Source: Pseudomonas extremorientalis (GTDB taxonomy: Bacteria; Pseudomonadota; Gammaproteobacteria; Pseudomonadales; Pseudomonadaceae). From it: 64,000 nucleotides of DNA. The notes beneath the pieces are model-generated. The model saw nothing but the letters and a program-made list of their open reading frames with translations. It made no database searches and was not told where the DNA came from. Of this stretch, positions 8,536-17,098 are shown piece after piece. Each line of letters starts with the position of its first letter. Positions within the stretch are counted from its first letter, which is position 1. Where the stretch lies: assembly GCF_001870465.1 (NCBI RefSeq), contig NZ_MDGK01000037.1, positions 126,501 to 190,500 on the forward strand, in the 5' to 3' direction. Both the position numbers and the translations under genes were made by a program.

Positions 8536-8937
8536 ATGAAATCGATTTTCCTGGCTTTGGCACTCATCGCAACCGGCGTTCACGCGGCTGAAGACACCGA
8601 CAGCACGCCGTGCGACGGCATCGAAAACGACAAGCAAACCCTGGAATGCGCCACCTATAACAAAACCACTGCTGAACAGCTGCTCAAGGATAACTACCAG
8701 GGCCTGCTCGAACGCATGGCGTCGACCTACGGCAGCGACAAAACCAAGCTGGCGGACATTACCGCTCGTCTGAAGGATGCCCAGCAAAAGTGGGAAAAAT
8801 TGCGTGACGCTGATTGCGCGGTGGACACCTTTCCGGCGTTGACCGGCACCAAGGCCTACGCGATCGCACAGAACGACTGCCTGGCGCGGATGAGTGATGA
8901 GCGGTCGGAGTTTTTGGAGTCGATTGGGCAGGAATAA
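8536..8937 (+). CDS. DUF1311/LprI-like periplasmic protein
   Basis: 133 aa. A signal peptide is clear (KSIFLALALIATGVHA, cleavage before AED). The mature part holds four Cys (CDG, ECATY, DCAVD, DCLARM) and ends in the DUF1311 pattern W-x-x-x-R-D-x-D-C and C-L-A-R-M-x-D-E-R. Members of this family include a lysozyme inhibitor (LprI), so a periplasmic protective role is possible but not shown. It stands alone, transcribed away from the dgc operon, with its promoter in the same 8317-8535 gap. Confidence 0.8.
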   Translation: MKSIFLALALIATGVHAAEDTDSTPCDGIENDKQTLECATYNKTTAEQLLKDNYQGLLERMASTYGSDKTKLADITARLKDAQQKWEKLRDADCAVDTFPALTGTKAYAIAQNDCLARMSDERSEFLESIGQE

Positions 8938-8978
8938 GCGAAAATCTCCGCCACTTTTACTCTGAACCAAGGCTATTC

Positions 8979-9395
8979 ATGAAGACTTGCGGCATCGAAA
9001 TCAAAGGCAGCGAAGCCATCATCGCCGTCGCCTCCCTGGACAATCAGGCACTTGCCCACGTCACCCTGGCGACCAAGAAAATTGCCCTGGAAGACGATGA
9101 CGAGGCCGCCAACGTCAAAGCCTTCGCCGCACAGGTAAAGGCATTTGTGCAGGAAAACGCCATCGAGCGTATCGCGATCAAGAAGCGCAGCAAGAAAGGC
9201 GAGTTCGCCGGTGGCCCGACCACGTTCAAGATTGAAGGGGTGTTCCAGCTGCTGGACGGGGTTGAGGTGACCTTGCTGTCGCCGCAGACCCTTAATGCGC
9301 AGAACAAGAAGCACAACTTCGAACTGCCGGCGACGCTGAACAAATACCAGCATGAAGCGTACAAAGCAGCGTGTTCGGCGCTGCTGAAGAAATAG
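8979..9395 (+). CDS. DUF3010 family protein
   Basis: 138 aa, cytoplasmic. It has the RNase H/Holliday-junction-resolvase-like start seen in DUF3010 (MKTCGIEIKGSEAIIAVA), followed by an alternating alpha/beta pattern and conserved KKRSKKGEFAGG. The family has no established function that I know of. It follows the DUF1311 gene by 41 bp on the same strand and could share a transcript. A REPIN lies directly behind it. Confidence 0.8.
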   Translation: MKTCGIEIKGSEAIIAVASLDNQALAHVTLATKKIALEDDDEAANVKAFAAQVKAFVQENAIERIAIKKRSKKGEFAGGPTTFKIEGVFQLLDGVEVTLLSPQTLNAQNKKHNFELPATLNKYQHEAYKAACSALLKK

Positions 9396-9413
9396 GCTAC
9401 ATCATTAATCTAC

Positions 9414-9502
9414 TGTGGGAGGGGGCTTGCCCCCGATAGCGGTGGGTCAGCCGAAGTTGTATCAACTGACAGCCTGTCATCGGGGGCAAGCCCCCTCCCA
9501 CA
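9414..9502. repeat. REPIN
   Basis: Inverted REP pair with the same CTTGCCCCCGAT core as the copy at 4535. It fills the space between two convergent genes (DUF3010 and AAA ATPase). Confidence 0.93.
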
Positions 9503-9504
9503 TG

Positions 9505-10671
9505 TCAGCGCTTGTTGCGCAGCCAGTCGCCGAAGGTTTTGTCCTCCAGGGCATACCCTCCCCGGCTCGACTTCCACACCAGTTCCTTGTCGCGCAGGGC
9601 ATCGATACAGGCCTGAATCGTCTGGGTGCCCGGCACCACGTCGCTGCCCATGTCCTCCAGCGCCTTGCTGACCGCCGTTACGGTGCTGTCGGTGAACGGC
9701 GCGAAGGGTTCGTTGTTTTGCGAGCGCTCCACCATCACTTGCAGTACGGCGCGCTGGGGGATGGTGAGGTTGTTCCAGGCGCTTTCGAATTCGGTCCACA
9801 CACCGGCACGCAGCAGTTCGGCACGACTGTGCAGCAACTGGCCGAGGTTGCTGGCTTCGCCCAACTCCAGCGCCACTTCACCGATGATCGTGCGCAACAT
9901 CTCGGGGCGCCGGCCTACCAGCTCAAAGGCTTCATCAATATCGGCGGCGTTGAATTGGTTGGTCTTGGCCAGGTGCGCGTTGAGGTGCGCGGTGTAGGCC
10001 TGGGTGAACTCTTTACCCAGCAGCGGGAACGGCGTGATGCTGGAGCCGAAGAACGGCTGGCTTTTACCCAGTACCAAGTGAGCCAGCTTGTCGCGATTGG
10101 AGCCGGTGAATACCAGATGCAAACCGCTGCCGTCCTCGTCACGGCCTTGGTTGAGCTGATCCCGGGCAGCCTTGAGCGCGAACATCGCATTGATGCCTGA
10201 ATCGCTGGTCAAAGCGTGCTGAGCCTCGTCAATCACCAGGACGACAGGTTTTTCCGCTGCGCGGTGGAGCAACTCCAAGGCCTGGGTCAACGTCGCGCCA
10301 ACCGGCAATTGAGGCTTGCTGAAGTCCCAGGACAGGGTACGCAGAAAGCTCAGTTTCTCGATTCCAATGTGCTTGGCCAGCTTGCGAATGCCCTTTTCAT
10401 AGGGCACCAGCGCGGCAGCAATAGCACTGGCAATCAACTCCGCGGGATCTTTCTCTTTGTCGGCCCACAGATCGACATACACGGTAAGCCAACCCCGAAG
10501 CTGGCACTCCGGGATCAGATCCTCACGCAAAAAAGTACTTTTGCCCGTACGACGCGGCGCCGCGAGAAACAGGCCAGAGGTGAAATCCTGAATGCCGGCG
10601 CCCACTAGGCCGTCAGCAATACTGCTGGCCAGGGTGGGGCGGCGGAATACAAAGCCGCTGTGCTTGGACAT
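9505..10671 (-). CDS. Orphan AAA-type ATP-binding protein
   Basis: 388 aa. An N-terminal AAA/P-loop domain has Walker A APRRTGKST at about residues 38-46 and Walker B VVLVIDEAQHAL at about 140-150. The C-terminal part (about 290-388) is helical and ends in a winged-helix-like segment (IQACIDALRDKELVWKSS). This resembles MoxR/ORC/STAND-like ATP-binding proteins found singly in proteobacteria. No partner (toxin, nuclease, transposase) adjoins it. It is preceded by a very AT-rich repeated operator, so expression is probably tightly and specifically controlled. Function not recognised. Confidence 0.75.
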   Translation of the reverse strand: MSKHSGFVFRRPTLASSIADGLVGAGIQDFTSGLFLAAPRRTGKSTFLREDLIPECQLRGWLTVYVDLWADKEKDPAELIASAIAAALVPYEKGIRKLAKHIGIEKLSFLRTLSWDFSKPQLPVGATLTQALELLHRAAEKPVVLVIDEAQHALTSDSGINAMFALKAARDQLNQGRDEDGSGLHLVFTGSNRDKLAHLVLGKSQPFFGSSITPFPLLGKEFTQAYTAHLNAHLAKTNQFNAADIDEAFELVGRRPEMLRTIIGEVALELGEASNLGQLLHSRAELLRAGVWTEFESAWNNLTIPQRAVLQVMVERSQNNEPFAPFTDSTVTAVSKALEDMGSDVVPGTQTIQACIDALRDKELVWKSSRGGYALEDKTFGDWLRNKR

Positions 10672-10676
10672 GGTTT

Positions 10677-10734
10677 TATACTCAATTATGGAAAGGACTA
10701 TAAATTATAGTCGCGAGTATAATTGACTATAATT
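10677..10734. promoter_or_regulatory. Repeated operator GACTATAATT upstream of the AAA ATPase
   Basis: Contiguous direct repeats GAGTATAATT (10715-10724) and GACTATAATT (10725-10734), an exact reverse copy AATTATAGTC (10703-10712), and GACTATA at 10696-10702 that forms an inverted repeat with TATAGTC at 10706-10712. A related TATACTCAATTAT spans 10677-10689. All lie in the 68 bp between the cdhR stop and the ATPase start and overlap any possible -10 region. This is a multi-copy regulator site in an otherwise GC-rich region. Confidence 0.65.
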
Positions 10735-10739
10735 GGCCA

Positions 10740-11684
10740 TTACACCACCTCCCGTCGCCGATCCTCCCTCGGACACTTCGCAAACCGCGCCCGATAACTG
10801 CGGGTGAAGTACGACGGCGACTCGAACCCGCACGCAATACCTACCTCCAACACGCTCATACCGCTTTGGCGTAAGAGCTGTCGGGCTTTTTCCAGGCGCA
10901 GGCCTAAGTAGAAATTGCTCGGGGTGTCGTTCAGGTGCAGGCGGAACAGCCGCTCCAACTGGCGCCGGGTGACTTTGATCGCCTCGGCCAGGGCCAAGGT
11001 GCTCAGCGGCGGCTCGGTGTGTTGCTCCATTTCGCCGATCACCTGCACCAGTTTCTTGTTGTTGATGCCGTAGCGCGTGGCGATCTGCATGCGCTGGTGG
11101 TCTTTGCGTGGGCGGATGCGGCCGAGCACGAATTGTTCGGAGACCTGGATCGCCAGTTCGGGGCCGTGGGCCTGGGCAATCAAGTCGAGCATCAGGTCGA
11201 TGGAAGCGGTGCCGCCAGCGCAGGTGATGCGGCGGCGGTCGATTTCGAACAGTTCCTGGGTGACCGTCAGGTGCGGATAGGATTCCTTGAACGCGTCGAT
11301 GGCTTCCCAGTGCAGGGTGAGGCGGTGGCCGTCGAGCAGCCCGGCTTCGGCGAGCACGCAAGCGCCGGTGTCGATGGCGCCGAGGGTCACGCCATCGTGG
11401 TCAAGGCGCCGTAGCCAGTGCTCCAGCGCAGGCGTGGCGAACTGCAGCGGCTCGAAGCCCGCCACCACCAATAACGTCGCGCCCTTTTTCAACGGTTCCA
11501 GCGCGGCGTCAGCGTTGACCGACATGCCATTGCTCGCCAATACCGCGCCGCCATCGGCACTCAATACATGCCAGCGGTACAGCTCGCCACGAAAGCGGTT
11601 GGCCACCCGCAGCGGTTCCAGCGCAGAGATAAAGCCGATGGCCGAGAAGCCCGGCATCAGCAGAAAGTAGAAATCCTGGGACAT
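10740..11684 (-). CDS. cdhR: AraC/GlxA-family carnitine regulator CdhR
   Basis: 314 aa from ATG 11684; the longer frame to 12023 overlaps the divergent caiX and lacks support. The N-terminal part is a DJ-1/PfpI-like sensor domain (MPGFSAIGFISALEPL; GACVLAEAGLLDG) and the C-terminal part is an AraC double HTH (RRQLERLFRLHLNDTPSNFY, CGFESPSYFTRSYR). By synteny with PA5389 it activates the carnitine genes transcribed divergently from it. Its likely operator lies between the two starts. Confidence 0.9.
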   Translation of the reverse strand: MSQDFYFLLMPGFSAIGFISALEPLRVANRFRGELYRWHVLSADGGAVLASNGMSVNADAALEPLKKGATLLVVAGFEPLQFATPALEHWLRRLDHDGVTLGAIDTGACVLAEAGLLDGHRLTLHWEAIDAFKESYPHLTVTQELFEIDRRRITCAGGTASIDLMLDLIAQAHGPELAIQVSEQFVLGRIRPRKDHQRMQIATRYGINNKKLVQVIGEMEQHTEPPLSTLALAEAIKVTRRQLERLFRLHLNDTPSNFYLGLRLEKARQLLRQSGMSVLEVGIACGFESPSYFTRSYRARFAKCPREDRRREVV

Positions 11685-11744
11685 GGTGCGCTCTCGTAGG
11701 ACGGACAGCGTGCTCACTGTGATACGCCAGTTCAACGAGCCATT

Positions 11745-11781
11745 CAAGAGCACAGGTCGCTGCAGTGCAAGAGCTGGTCGC
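11745..11781 (+). promoter_or_regulatory. Candidate CdhR operator
   Basis: Two direct repeats: CAAGAGC at 11745 and 11768, and GGTCGC at 11755-11760 and 11776-11781. The GGTCGC copies are exactly 21 bp apart. Position, about 95-130 bp before caiX and in the cdhR-caiX divergent space, fits an AraC-family activator site. Binding by CdhR is inferred. Confidence 0.55.
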
Positions 11782-11877
11782 CGCCGTGCGTTTTGTCGGC
11801 CCTCAAGCTGCGTAATTTGATCCCACGGCGCACAAAGACGCCGGACCCCACAATAACGACCTGCCGAGGGATCCACC

Positions 11878-12822
11878 ATGAACCGACTGATCAGCCGCTG
11901 CGTGCTCGCACTCAGCGCCAGCGCCATCTTGAGCACGAACGTACTGGCTGCCGACGCGGCATCCTGCCAGAACGTGCGCATGGGCGTGGTGAACTGGACC
12001 GACGTAATCGCCACCAGCGCCATGACCCAAGTGTTGCTCGACGGCCTCGGCTACAAGACCAAACAGACCAGCGCCTCCCAGCAAATCATCTTCGCCGGTA
12101 TCCGCGACCAGCGCCTGGACCTGTTCCTGGGCTACTGGAACCCACTGATGACCCAGACCATCACGCCGTTCGTCGACGCCAAGCAAGTCAAGGTGCTCGA
12201 CAAGCCCAGCCTGGAAGACGCCCGTGCCACCCTCGCCGTGCCTACCTACCTGGCAGACAAAGGCCTGAAAACCTTTGCCGACATCGCCAGGTTCGAGAAA
12301 GAACTGGGCGGCAAGATCTACGGCATCGAGCCAGGCTCGGGCGCCAACACCCAGATCAAGGCGATGATCGCCAAGAACCAGTTCGGCCTGGGCAAATTCC
12401 AGCTGGTCGAGTCCAGTGAAGCCGGCATGCTCGCCGCCGTCGACCGCGCCGTGCGCCGCAAGGAAGCCGTAGTGTTCTTCGGCTGGGCGCCGCACCCGAT
12501 GAACGTCAACGTCGCCATGACCTACCTCACCGGCAGCGACGACGCCCTGGGGCCGAACGAAGGCATGGCCACCGTGTGGAGCGTCACCGCACCGAACTAC
12601 GCCGAACAATGCCCCAACGTGCACAAACTGCTGACCAACCTGACCTTCACCGCCGCCGACGAGAGCCGGATGATGCAGCCGCTGCTGGATCACAAAGACC
12701 CTATCGAGTCCGCCAAGCAATGGCTCAAGGATCACCCGCAAGACCAGGCCCGCTGGCTGGAAGGTGTGACCACCTTCGACGGCAAACCGGCGGCGGCCAA
12801 CCTGCAATTGACCAGCAAATAA
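11878..12822 (+). CDS. caiX: Carnitine-binding periplasmic protein
   Basis: 314 aa. A signal peptide (about residues 1-25, ending NVLAADA) precedes an OpuAC/ProX-type quaternary-amine binding domain. Aromatic cage-like segments such as VNWTDVIA, FLGYWNP and FFGWAPHPMN are visible. By synteny (PA5388) it delivers carnitine to the CbcWV permease/ATPase encoded about 9 kb away; no permease gene accompanies it here. It is paralogous to CbcX at 20590, with shared blocks GGKIYGIEPG and ESSEAGML. Confidence 0.9.
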   Translation: MNRLISRCVLALSASAILSTNVLAADAASCQNVRMGVVNWTDVIATSAMTQVLLDGLGYKTKQTSASQQIIFAGIRDQRLDLFLGYWNPLMTQTITPFVDAKQVKVLDKPSLEDARATLAVPTYLADKGLKTFADIARFEKELGGKIYGIEPGSGANTQIKAMIAKNQFGLGKFQLVESSEAGMLAAVDRAVRRKEAVVFFGWAPHPMNVNVAMTYLTGSDDALGPNEGMATVWSVTAPNYAEQCPNVHKLLTNLTFTAADESRMMQPLLDHKDPIESAKQWLKDHPQDQARWLEGVTTFDGKPAAANLQLTSK

Positions 12823-12842
12823 CCTGATTCGAATCACCGTGT

Positions 12843-12862
12843 CGCAGCCACTCCCGGCTGCG
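12843..12862 (+). terminator. Hairpin between caiX and cdhC
   Basis: CGCAGCC (12843-12849) pairs with GGCTGCG (12856-12862) around a 6-nt loop, without a T-run. It sits just behind caiX and is more likely a transcript-stabilising or attenuating hairpin than a full terminator, letting the binding protein be made in excess. Confidence 0.4.
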
Positions 12863-12900
12863 CACGGCCCCCCTACGCCCGCTTGTAAGGAACCTGCCTC

Positions 12901-13788
12901 ATGAACCACGACGTCATCATCACCTGCGCACTCACCGGTGCTGGCGACACGACCAGCAAAAGCCCACACGTGCCGGTCACCCCCAAACAAATCGCCGCCG
13001 CCGCCGTGGAAGCCGCCAAAGCGGGCGCGACCGTTGTGCACTGCCACGTGCGCGACCCGCACACCGGCAAGTTCAGCCGTGACGTGGCGCTGTATCGCGA
13101 AGTGATGGAGCGCATCCGCGAGGCCGACATCGACATCATCGTCAACCTCACTGCCGGCATGGGCGGCGACCTGGAGATCGGTGGCGGCGAGAACCCGATG
13201 GAATTCGGCCCCAACACCGACCTGGTCGGCCCGCTGACCCGCCTGGCCCACGTCGAAGAACTGCTGCCGGAAATCTGCACCCTGGACTGCGGCACCCTGA
13301 ACTTCGGCGATGGCGACACCATTTACGTGTCCACCCCGGCCCAACTGCGGGCGGGTGCCAAACGCATCCAGGAGCTGGGCGTAAAGGCCGAGCTGGAGAT
13401 CTTCGACACCGGTCACCTGTGGTTCGCCAAACAGATGATCAAGGAAGGCCTGCTCGACAACCCGCTGTTCCAGCTGTGCCTGGGCATCCCGTGGGGCGCA
13501 CCGGCCGACACTACCACCATGAAAGCCATGGTCGACAACCTGCCCGCCGACGCCGTGTGGGCCGGCTTTGGGATTGGCCGCATGCAAATGCCGATGGCGG
13601 CGCAAGCGGTGCTGCTGGGCGGCAACGTGCGGGTCGGTCTGGAAGACAACCTGTGGCTGGACAAGGGTGTGCTTGCGACCAACGGCCAGTTGGTGGAACG
13701 GGCGAGCGAAATCCTCAGCCGCCTGGGTGCACGGGTCATGACCCCGGCCGAAGGCCGCGTGAAGATGGGCCTCACCAAACGCCGCTGA
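12901..13788 (+). CDS. cdhC: BKACE-family enzyme CdhC (dehydrocarnitine cleavage)
   Basis: 295 aa. It belongs to the DUF849/beta-keto acid cleavage enzyme family; the Zn motif [12 protein letters not shown] is at about residues 45-56 and a second conserved block [13 protein letters not shown] near the C-terminus. CdhC converts 3-dehydrocarnitine with acetyl-CoA to betainyl-CoA and acetoacetate. AAGGAA precedes the ATG. It lies 78 bp after caiX and is separated from cdhA by a REPIN. Confidence 0.9.
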   Translation: MNHDVIITCALTGAGDTTSKSPHVPVTPKQIAAAAVEAAKAGATVVHCHVRDPHTGKFSRDVALYREVMERIREADIDIIVNLTAGMGGDLEIGGGENPMEFGPNTDLVGPLTRLAHVEELLPEICTLDCGTLNFGDGDTIYVSTPAQLRAGAKRIQELGVKAELEIFDTGHLWFAKQMIKEGLLDNPLFQLCLGIPWGAPADTTTMKAMVDNLPADAVWAGFGIGRMQMPMAAQAVLLGGNVRVGLEDNLWLDKGVLATNGQLVERASEILSRLGARVMTPAEGRVKMGLTKRR

Positions 13789-13794
13789 TCAAAA

Positions 13795-13882
13795 CGTGGG
13801 AGGGGGCTTGCCCCCGATGGCGGAGGATCAGCACCAGCTGTATCGACTGACACACCGCTATCGGGGGCAAGCCCCCTCCCAC
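13795..13882. repeat. REPIN between cdhC and cdhA
   Basis: Inverted REP pair starting 7 bp after the cdhC stop and ending 31 bp before cdhA. It lies within the carnitine operon. Confidence 0.93.
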
Positions 13883-13913
13883 AGGGGATTACCAACCTCT
13901 TTAGGAATTTGCC

Positions 13914-14879
13914 ATGAGCTTTATCACCGAAATCAAAACCTTCGCCGCCCTCGGCAGCGGTGTCATCGGCAGCGGCTGGGTGTCCCGCGCCCTGGCCCAT
14001 GGCCTGGATGTGGTCGCCTGGGACCCGGCACCCGGTGCCGAAGCTGCGCTGCGCAAGCGCGTCGCCAACGCCTGGGGCGCCCTGGAGAAACAAGGGCTGG
14101 CGCCGGGTGCGTCGCAAGAGCGCCTGCGCTTCGTCGCGACCATCGAAGAGTGCGTGAAAGACGCCGACTTCATCCAGGAAAGCGCCCCGGAACGCCTGGA
14201 GCTGAAGCTGGACCTGCACAGCAAGATCAGTGCGGCAGCCAAGCCGAATGCGTTGATCGGTTCAAGCACCTCGGGCCTGTTGCCGAGTGAGTTCTACGAA
14301 GGTTCGACCCACCCGGAACGCTGTGTGGTCGGCCACCCGTTCAACCCGGTTTACCTGTTGCCGCTGGTGGAAGTCGTTGGCGGCAAGAACACCGCGCCAG
14401 AAGCCATCCAGGCCGCGATCAAGGTGTATGAATCCCTCGGCATGCGCCCGCTGCATGTGCGCAAGGAAGTCCCGGGGTTCATCGCCGATCGCCTGCTCGA
14501 AGCGTTGTGGCGTGAAGCACTGCACCTGGTCAATGATGGCGTGGCGACCACCGGCGAGATCGATGACGCAATCCGTTTTGGCGCCGGCCTGCGCTGGTCG
14601 TTCATGGGCACGTTCCTCACCTACACCCTGGCGGGCGGCGATGCCGGCATGCGGCACTTCATGGCGCAGTTCGGCCCGGCACTGCAATTGCCGTGGACCT
14701 ACCTGCCGGCGCCGGAACTGACCGACAAGCTGATCGACGACGTGGTCGACGGCACCAGCGACCAGTTGGGCAAGCACAGCATTTCAGCGCTGGAGCGCTA
14801 TCGTGATGATTGCCTGCTGGCGGTGCTGGAAGCGGTGAAAACCACCAAGGCCAGGCACGGCATGACCTTCGCAGAATAA
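13914..14879 (+). CDS. cdhA: L-carnitine dehydrogenase
   Basis: 321 aa, the usual length. It oxidises L-carnitine to 3-dehydrocarnitine with NAD+. An N-terminal Rossmann motif [10 protein letters not shown] (GxGxxG) at about residues 12-21 is followed by the 3-hydroxyacyl-CoA dehydrogenase-type block [17 protein letters not shown] and a helical C-terminal domain. The start has AGGAA upstream in the short leader after the REPIN. It is followed by cdhB after 13 bp. Confidence 0.93.
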   Translation: MSFITEIKTFAALGSGVIGSGWVSRALAHGLDVVAWDPAPGAEAALRKRVANAWGALEKQGLAPGASQERLRFVATIEECVKDADFIQESAPERLELKLDLHSKISAAAKPNALIGSSTSGLLPSEFYEGSTHPERCVVGHPFNPVYLLPLVEVVGGKNTAPEAIQAAIKVYESLGMRPLHVRKEVPGFIADRLLEALWREALHLVNDGVATTGEIDDAIRFGAGLRWSFMGTFLTYTLAGGDAGMRHFMAQFGPALQLPWTYLPAPELTDKLIDDVVDGTSDQLGKHSISALERYRDDCLLAVLEAVKTTKARHGMTFAE

Positions 14880-14892
14880 CGGAACCCCTGAC

Positions 14893-15372
14893 ATGCCCGC
14901 ACTCACCACTTACACCACCCAGGTCCACCCCGACTGGGTGGACTACAACGGCCATCTGCGCGACGCGTTCTACCTGCTGATCTTCAGCTACGCCACCGAC
15001 GCGCTGATGGACATCCTCGGGCTGGACAGTGAAAACCGCGAAGCCAGCGGCCATTCGCTATTCACCCTGGAGCTGCACCTGAACTACCTGCACGAAGTGA
15101 AACTCGGCGCCGACGTGGAGGTGCATACCCAACTGATCGCCCATGACGCCAAGCGCCTGCACCTCTATCACAGCCTACACTTGGTGGGGGATGAGAAGGA
15201 ACTGGCGGGCAACGAACAGATGCTGTTGCACGTTGACCTAGCCGGCCCGCATGCCGCGCCGTTCACCGATGCCACGTTGGAAAGACTCACTGCCATCAGC
15301 GCCCAGCAGGCTGACCTGCCTCGCCCCGCCCTGCTCGGCCGAGTAATTGGACTGCCACCCAAAAAACCATAA
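14893..15372 (+). CDS. cdhB: Betainyl-CoA thioesterase CdhB
   Basis: 159 aa hot-dog fold thioesterase. The signature WVDYNGHLRDAFYLLIFSYA at about residues 16-35 matches 4-hydroxybenzoyl-CoA-thioesterase-like enzymes. In the carnitine route it hydrolyses betainyl-CoA to glycine betaine and CoA, linking carnitine use to the betaine genes on both sides. Tight operon spacing: 13 bp after cdhA and 9 bp before gbbH. Confidence 0.9.
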   Translation: MPALTTYTTQVHPDWVDYNGHLRDAFYLLIFSYATDALMDILGLDSENREASGHSLFTLELHLNYLHEVKLGADVEVHTQLIAHDAKRLHLYHSLHLVGDEKELAGNEQMLLHVDLAGPHAAPFTDATLERLTAISAQQADLPRPALLGRVIGLPPKKP

Positions 15373-15381
15373 GGAGACACC

Positions 15382-16542
15382 ATGCAAACCGCTGCCGCTG
15401 TTGCCGATTTCCGTACCTACCCGAAGATCTGCGACCTTGCGCAGGTGCGGGTGCTAAATGATCAGATTCGTGTGCAATGGGCCGATGGGCGGGTCAGCCC
15501 GTTTCATCATCAGTGGCTGCGGGACAACTGCCCCTGCGCGGAATGCGTGTACAGCGTGACCCGCGAGCAGGTGCTGGAGATTGTCGATGTGGACGAGCAC
15601 CTCAGCGCTGTCGACGCACGCATCGATCAAGGCTTGTTGAGCGTGCAATGGAGCGGCGGCCACCGCAGCCAGTACGACCCCGGCTGGCTGCGGGCGCATG
15701 CCTACGACGATGAGTCCCGCGCCGAACGCTGGGCGGCGAAGCCCAAACCCCAGCTGTGGGACAGCCGCTTCCAACTGCCGGTGTTCGACTATTCAGCGGT
15801 CATGCAAGACCCCCACGCATTGTTGCAGTGGCTGCTGGCGCTACGTGACTGCGGCCTCACGCAAATCCGCGGCGTGCCCACCGAGCCCGGCGCCCTGGCG
15901 CTGGTCGCCAAGCGCATTTCATTCATCCGCGAGAGCAACTTCGGCGTGCTGTTCAACGTGCAATCCAAGGCCGATGCCGACAGCAATGCCTACACCGCCT
16001 TCAACCTGCCGTTGCACAGTGATTTGCCCACGCGGGAGCTGCAACCGGGCCTGCAGTTTTTGCATTGCCTGGTGAACGATGCCGACGGTGGCGAAAGTAT
16101 TTTTGTCGATGGGTTTGCCATCGCCTGCGCCCTGCGTACCGAAGACCCCGAAGCGTTCCTGGCGCTGTGCGAAATCCCGGTGGAGTTTCGCAACAAGGAC
16201 CGTCACAGCGACTACCGCCAGTTGGCGCCGATCATTGCGCTGGATGCCTTGGGCGATATCGCGGAGATCCGCATGGCCAACTTTCTACGCGGGCCATTTG
16301 ATACCAGTGAGGACCAGATGCCGTTGCTGTATCGCGCCTATCGGCGCTTTATCGCGATGACGCGGGAAGATCGCTTTCGTGTGGTGCAGCGCCTGAACCC
16401 CGGTGAGCTGTGGTGCTTCGATAACCGCCGCACGTTGCATGCGCGTCACGCTTTTGACCCGGCTTCCGGGGCTCGGCATTTTCAAGGGTGTTATATCGAT
16501 AGGGATGAGTTGCTCTCGCGCATTTTGGTGTTGCAACGGTAG
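15382..16542 (+). CDS. gbbH: Gamma-butyrobetaine dioxygenase
   Basis: 386 aa. Fe(II)/2-oxoglutarate oxygenase of the TauD family that hydroxylates gamma-butyrobetaine to L-carnitine. The N-terminal DUF971-like domain with Zn-binding cysteines (CPCAEC) is present, then the facial-triad HSD (in LPLHSDLP) and the distal His/Arg region (CFDNRRTLHARHAF). AAGGAG sits before the ATG. Its place at the end of the cdh operon means the cell can feed gamma-butyrobetaine directly into carnitine breakdown. Confidence 0.92.
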   Translation: MQTAAAVADFRTYPKICDLAQVRVLNDQIRVQWADGRVSPFHHQWLRDNCPCAECVYSVTREQVLEIVDVDEHLSAVDARIDQGLLSVQWSGGHRSQYDPGWLRAHAYDDESRAERWAAKPKPQLWDSRFQLPVFDYSAVMQDPHALLQWLLALRDCGLTQIRGVPTEPGALALVAKRISFIRESNFGVLFNVQSKADADSNAYTAFNLPLHSDLPTRELQPGLQFLHCLVNDADGGESIFVDGFAIACALRTEDPEAFLALCEIPVEFRNKDRHSDYRQLAPIIALDALGDIAEIRMANFLRGPFDTSEDQMPLLYRAYRRFIAMTREDRFRVVQRLNPGELWCFDNRRTLHARHAFDPASGARHFQGCYIDRDELLSRILVLQR

Positions 16543-16545
16543 ACC

Positions 16546-16578
16546 GTGGCGCGCCTTTCGCGAGCAAGCCCGCCCCCA
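16546..16578. repeat. Single REP-like element
   Basis: A short GC-rich unit reading GCGAGCAAGCCCGCCCCCACA lies directly behind gbbH. It resembles one half of a REP and overlaps the T-run side of the minus-strand terminator next to it. Confidence 0.5.
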
Positions 16579-16611
16579 CAAAAAAACCCCGATCCAGCCG
16601 TGACTGGATCG
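16579..16611 (-). terminator. Intrinsic terminator reading on the minus strand
   Basis: On the minus strand CGATCCAG, a 6-nt loop and CTGGATCG form a perfect 8-bp stem followed by GGGG and a run of seven T. The plus strand has no T-run. No annotated minus-strand gene ends here, so it marks the 3' end of an unannotated transcript (see 16612-16760). Confidence 0.75.
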
Positions 16612-16760
16612 AGGCAGAGGGCCTTGTGTGAGCGTGACATCTCGAGGGTGACCAAACCTTCAAGCTGTTTGCTGATAGTCAGTGTGCCCATTACCGCCTT
16701 CGTTAAATGGCCCGAAAACGACATGCTCATAGCCATCTGAGGCATTCGTGCAATCTGCGC
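16612..16760 (-). ncRNA. Possible small RNA or short gene on the minus strand
   Basis: Inferred only from the strong minus-strand terminator at 16579-16611. The 150-250 bp upstream of it on that strand contain no gene with a clear ribosome site; a short frame MSMSFSGHLTKAVMGTLTIS runs through but reads into the terminator hairpin. A 5' end cannot be placed. Confidence 0.35.
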
Positions 16761-16827
16761 TTGCCGCCCCCTTGGGTGGCTACCAGAATCCCAGTCAGAC
16801 CCCGTTCACCTCACCAGGATAAACGTC

Positions 16828-17091
16828 ATGATGCACGCGGATTTGATTGACCAGGATGACCTGCTGGGCCAACTGCGCTCGCTGGGTTTCGAAGTGTCCA
16901 GCGGCGCCACTGCCGAGCAGGCCTGCGAGTGCGCGGTACGCGGCTTGAGCGAGGCACGGGCCAAGGCGCTCAAGGGCATGGTGGAGCAGATGTACACCGG
17001 CAGTGCGACGATTCTGCCGGCCGTGCGTCAGGCAATCGACAAGCAGTTGTTGCCGGCACTGGTGCAGTTCAAGCAGAACTCTGGCGCCTGA
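16828..17091 (+). CDS. Small conserved hypothetical protein
   Basis: 87 aa, cytoplasmic, mostly helical (LLGQLRSLGF, CECAVRGLSEARAKALKGM, AVRQAIDKQLLPALVQF). ATG 16828 has AGGA 8 bases upstream. Codon use matches the neighbours. I do not recognise a family. It lies between the carnitine operon and gbdR, with a REPIN directly downstream. Confidence 0.65.
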   Translation: MMHADLIDQDDLLGQLRSLGFEVSSGATAEQACECAVRGLSEARAKALKGMVEQMYTGSATILPAVRQAIDKQLLPALVQFKQNSGA

Positions 17092-17098
17092 TAGATTG

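Noticed and set aside
11803..13605. 600-codon minus-strand frame
   Set aside because: Antisense to caiX and cdhC, which have clear motifs and starts.
16491..16745. 84-codon minus-strand frame as a protein gene
   Set aside because: It reads straight through the intrinsic terminator hairpin and into gbbH; an RNA or a shorter product is more likely.
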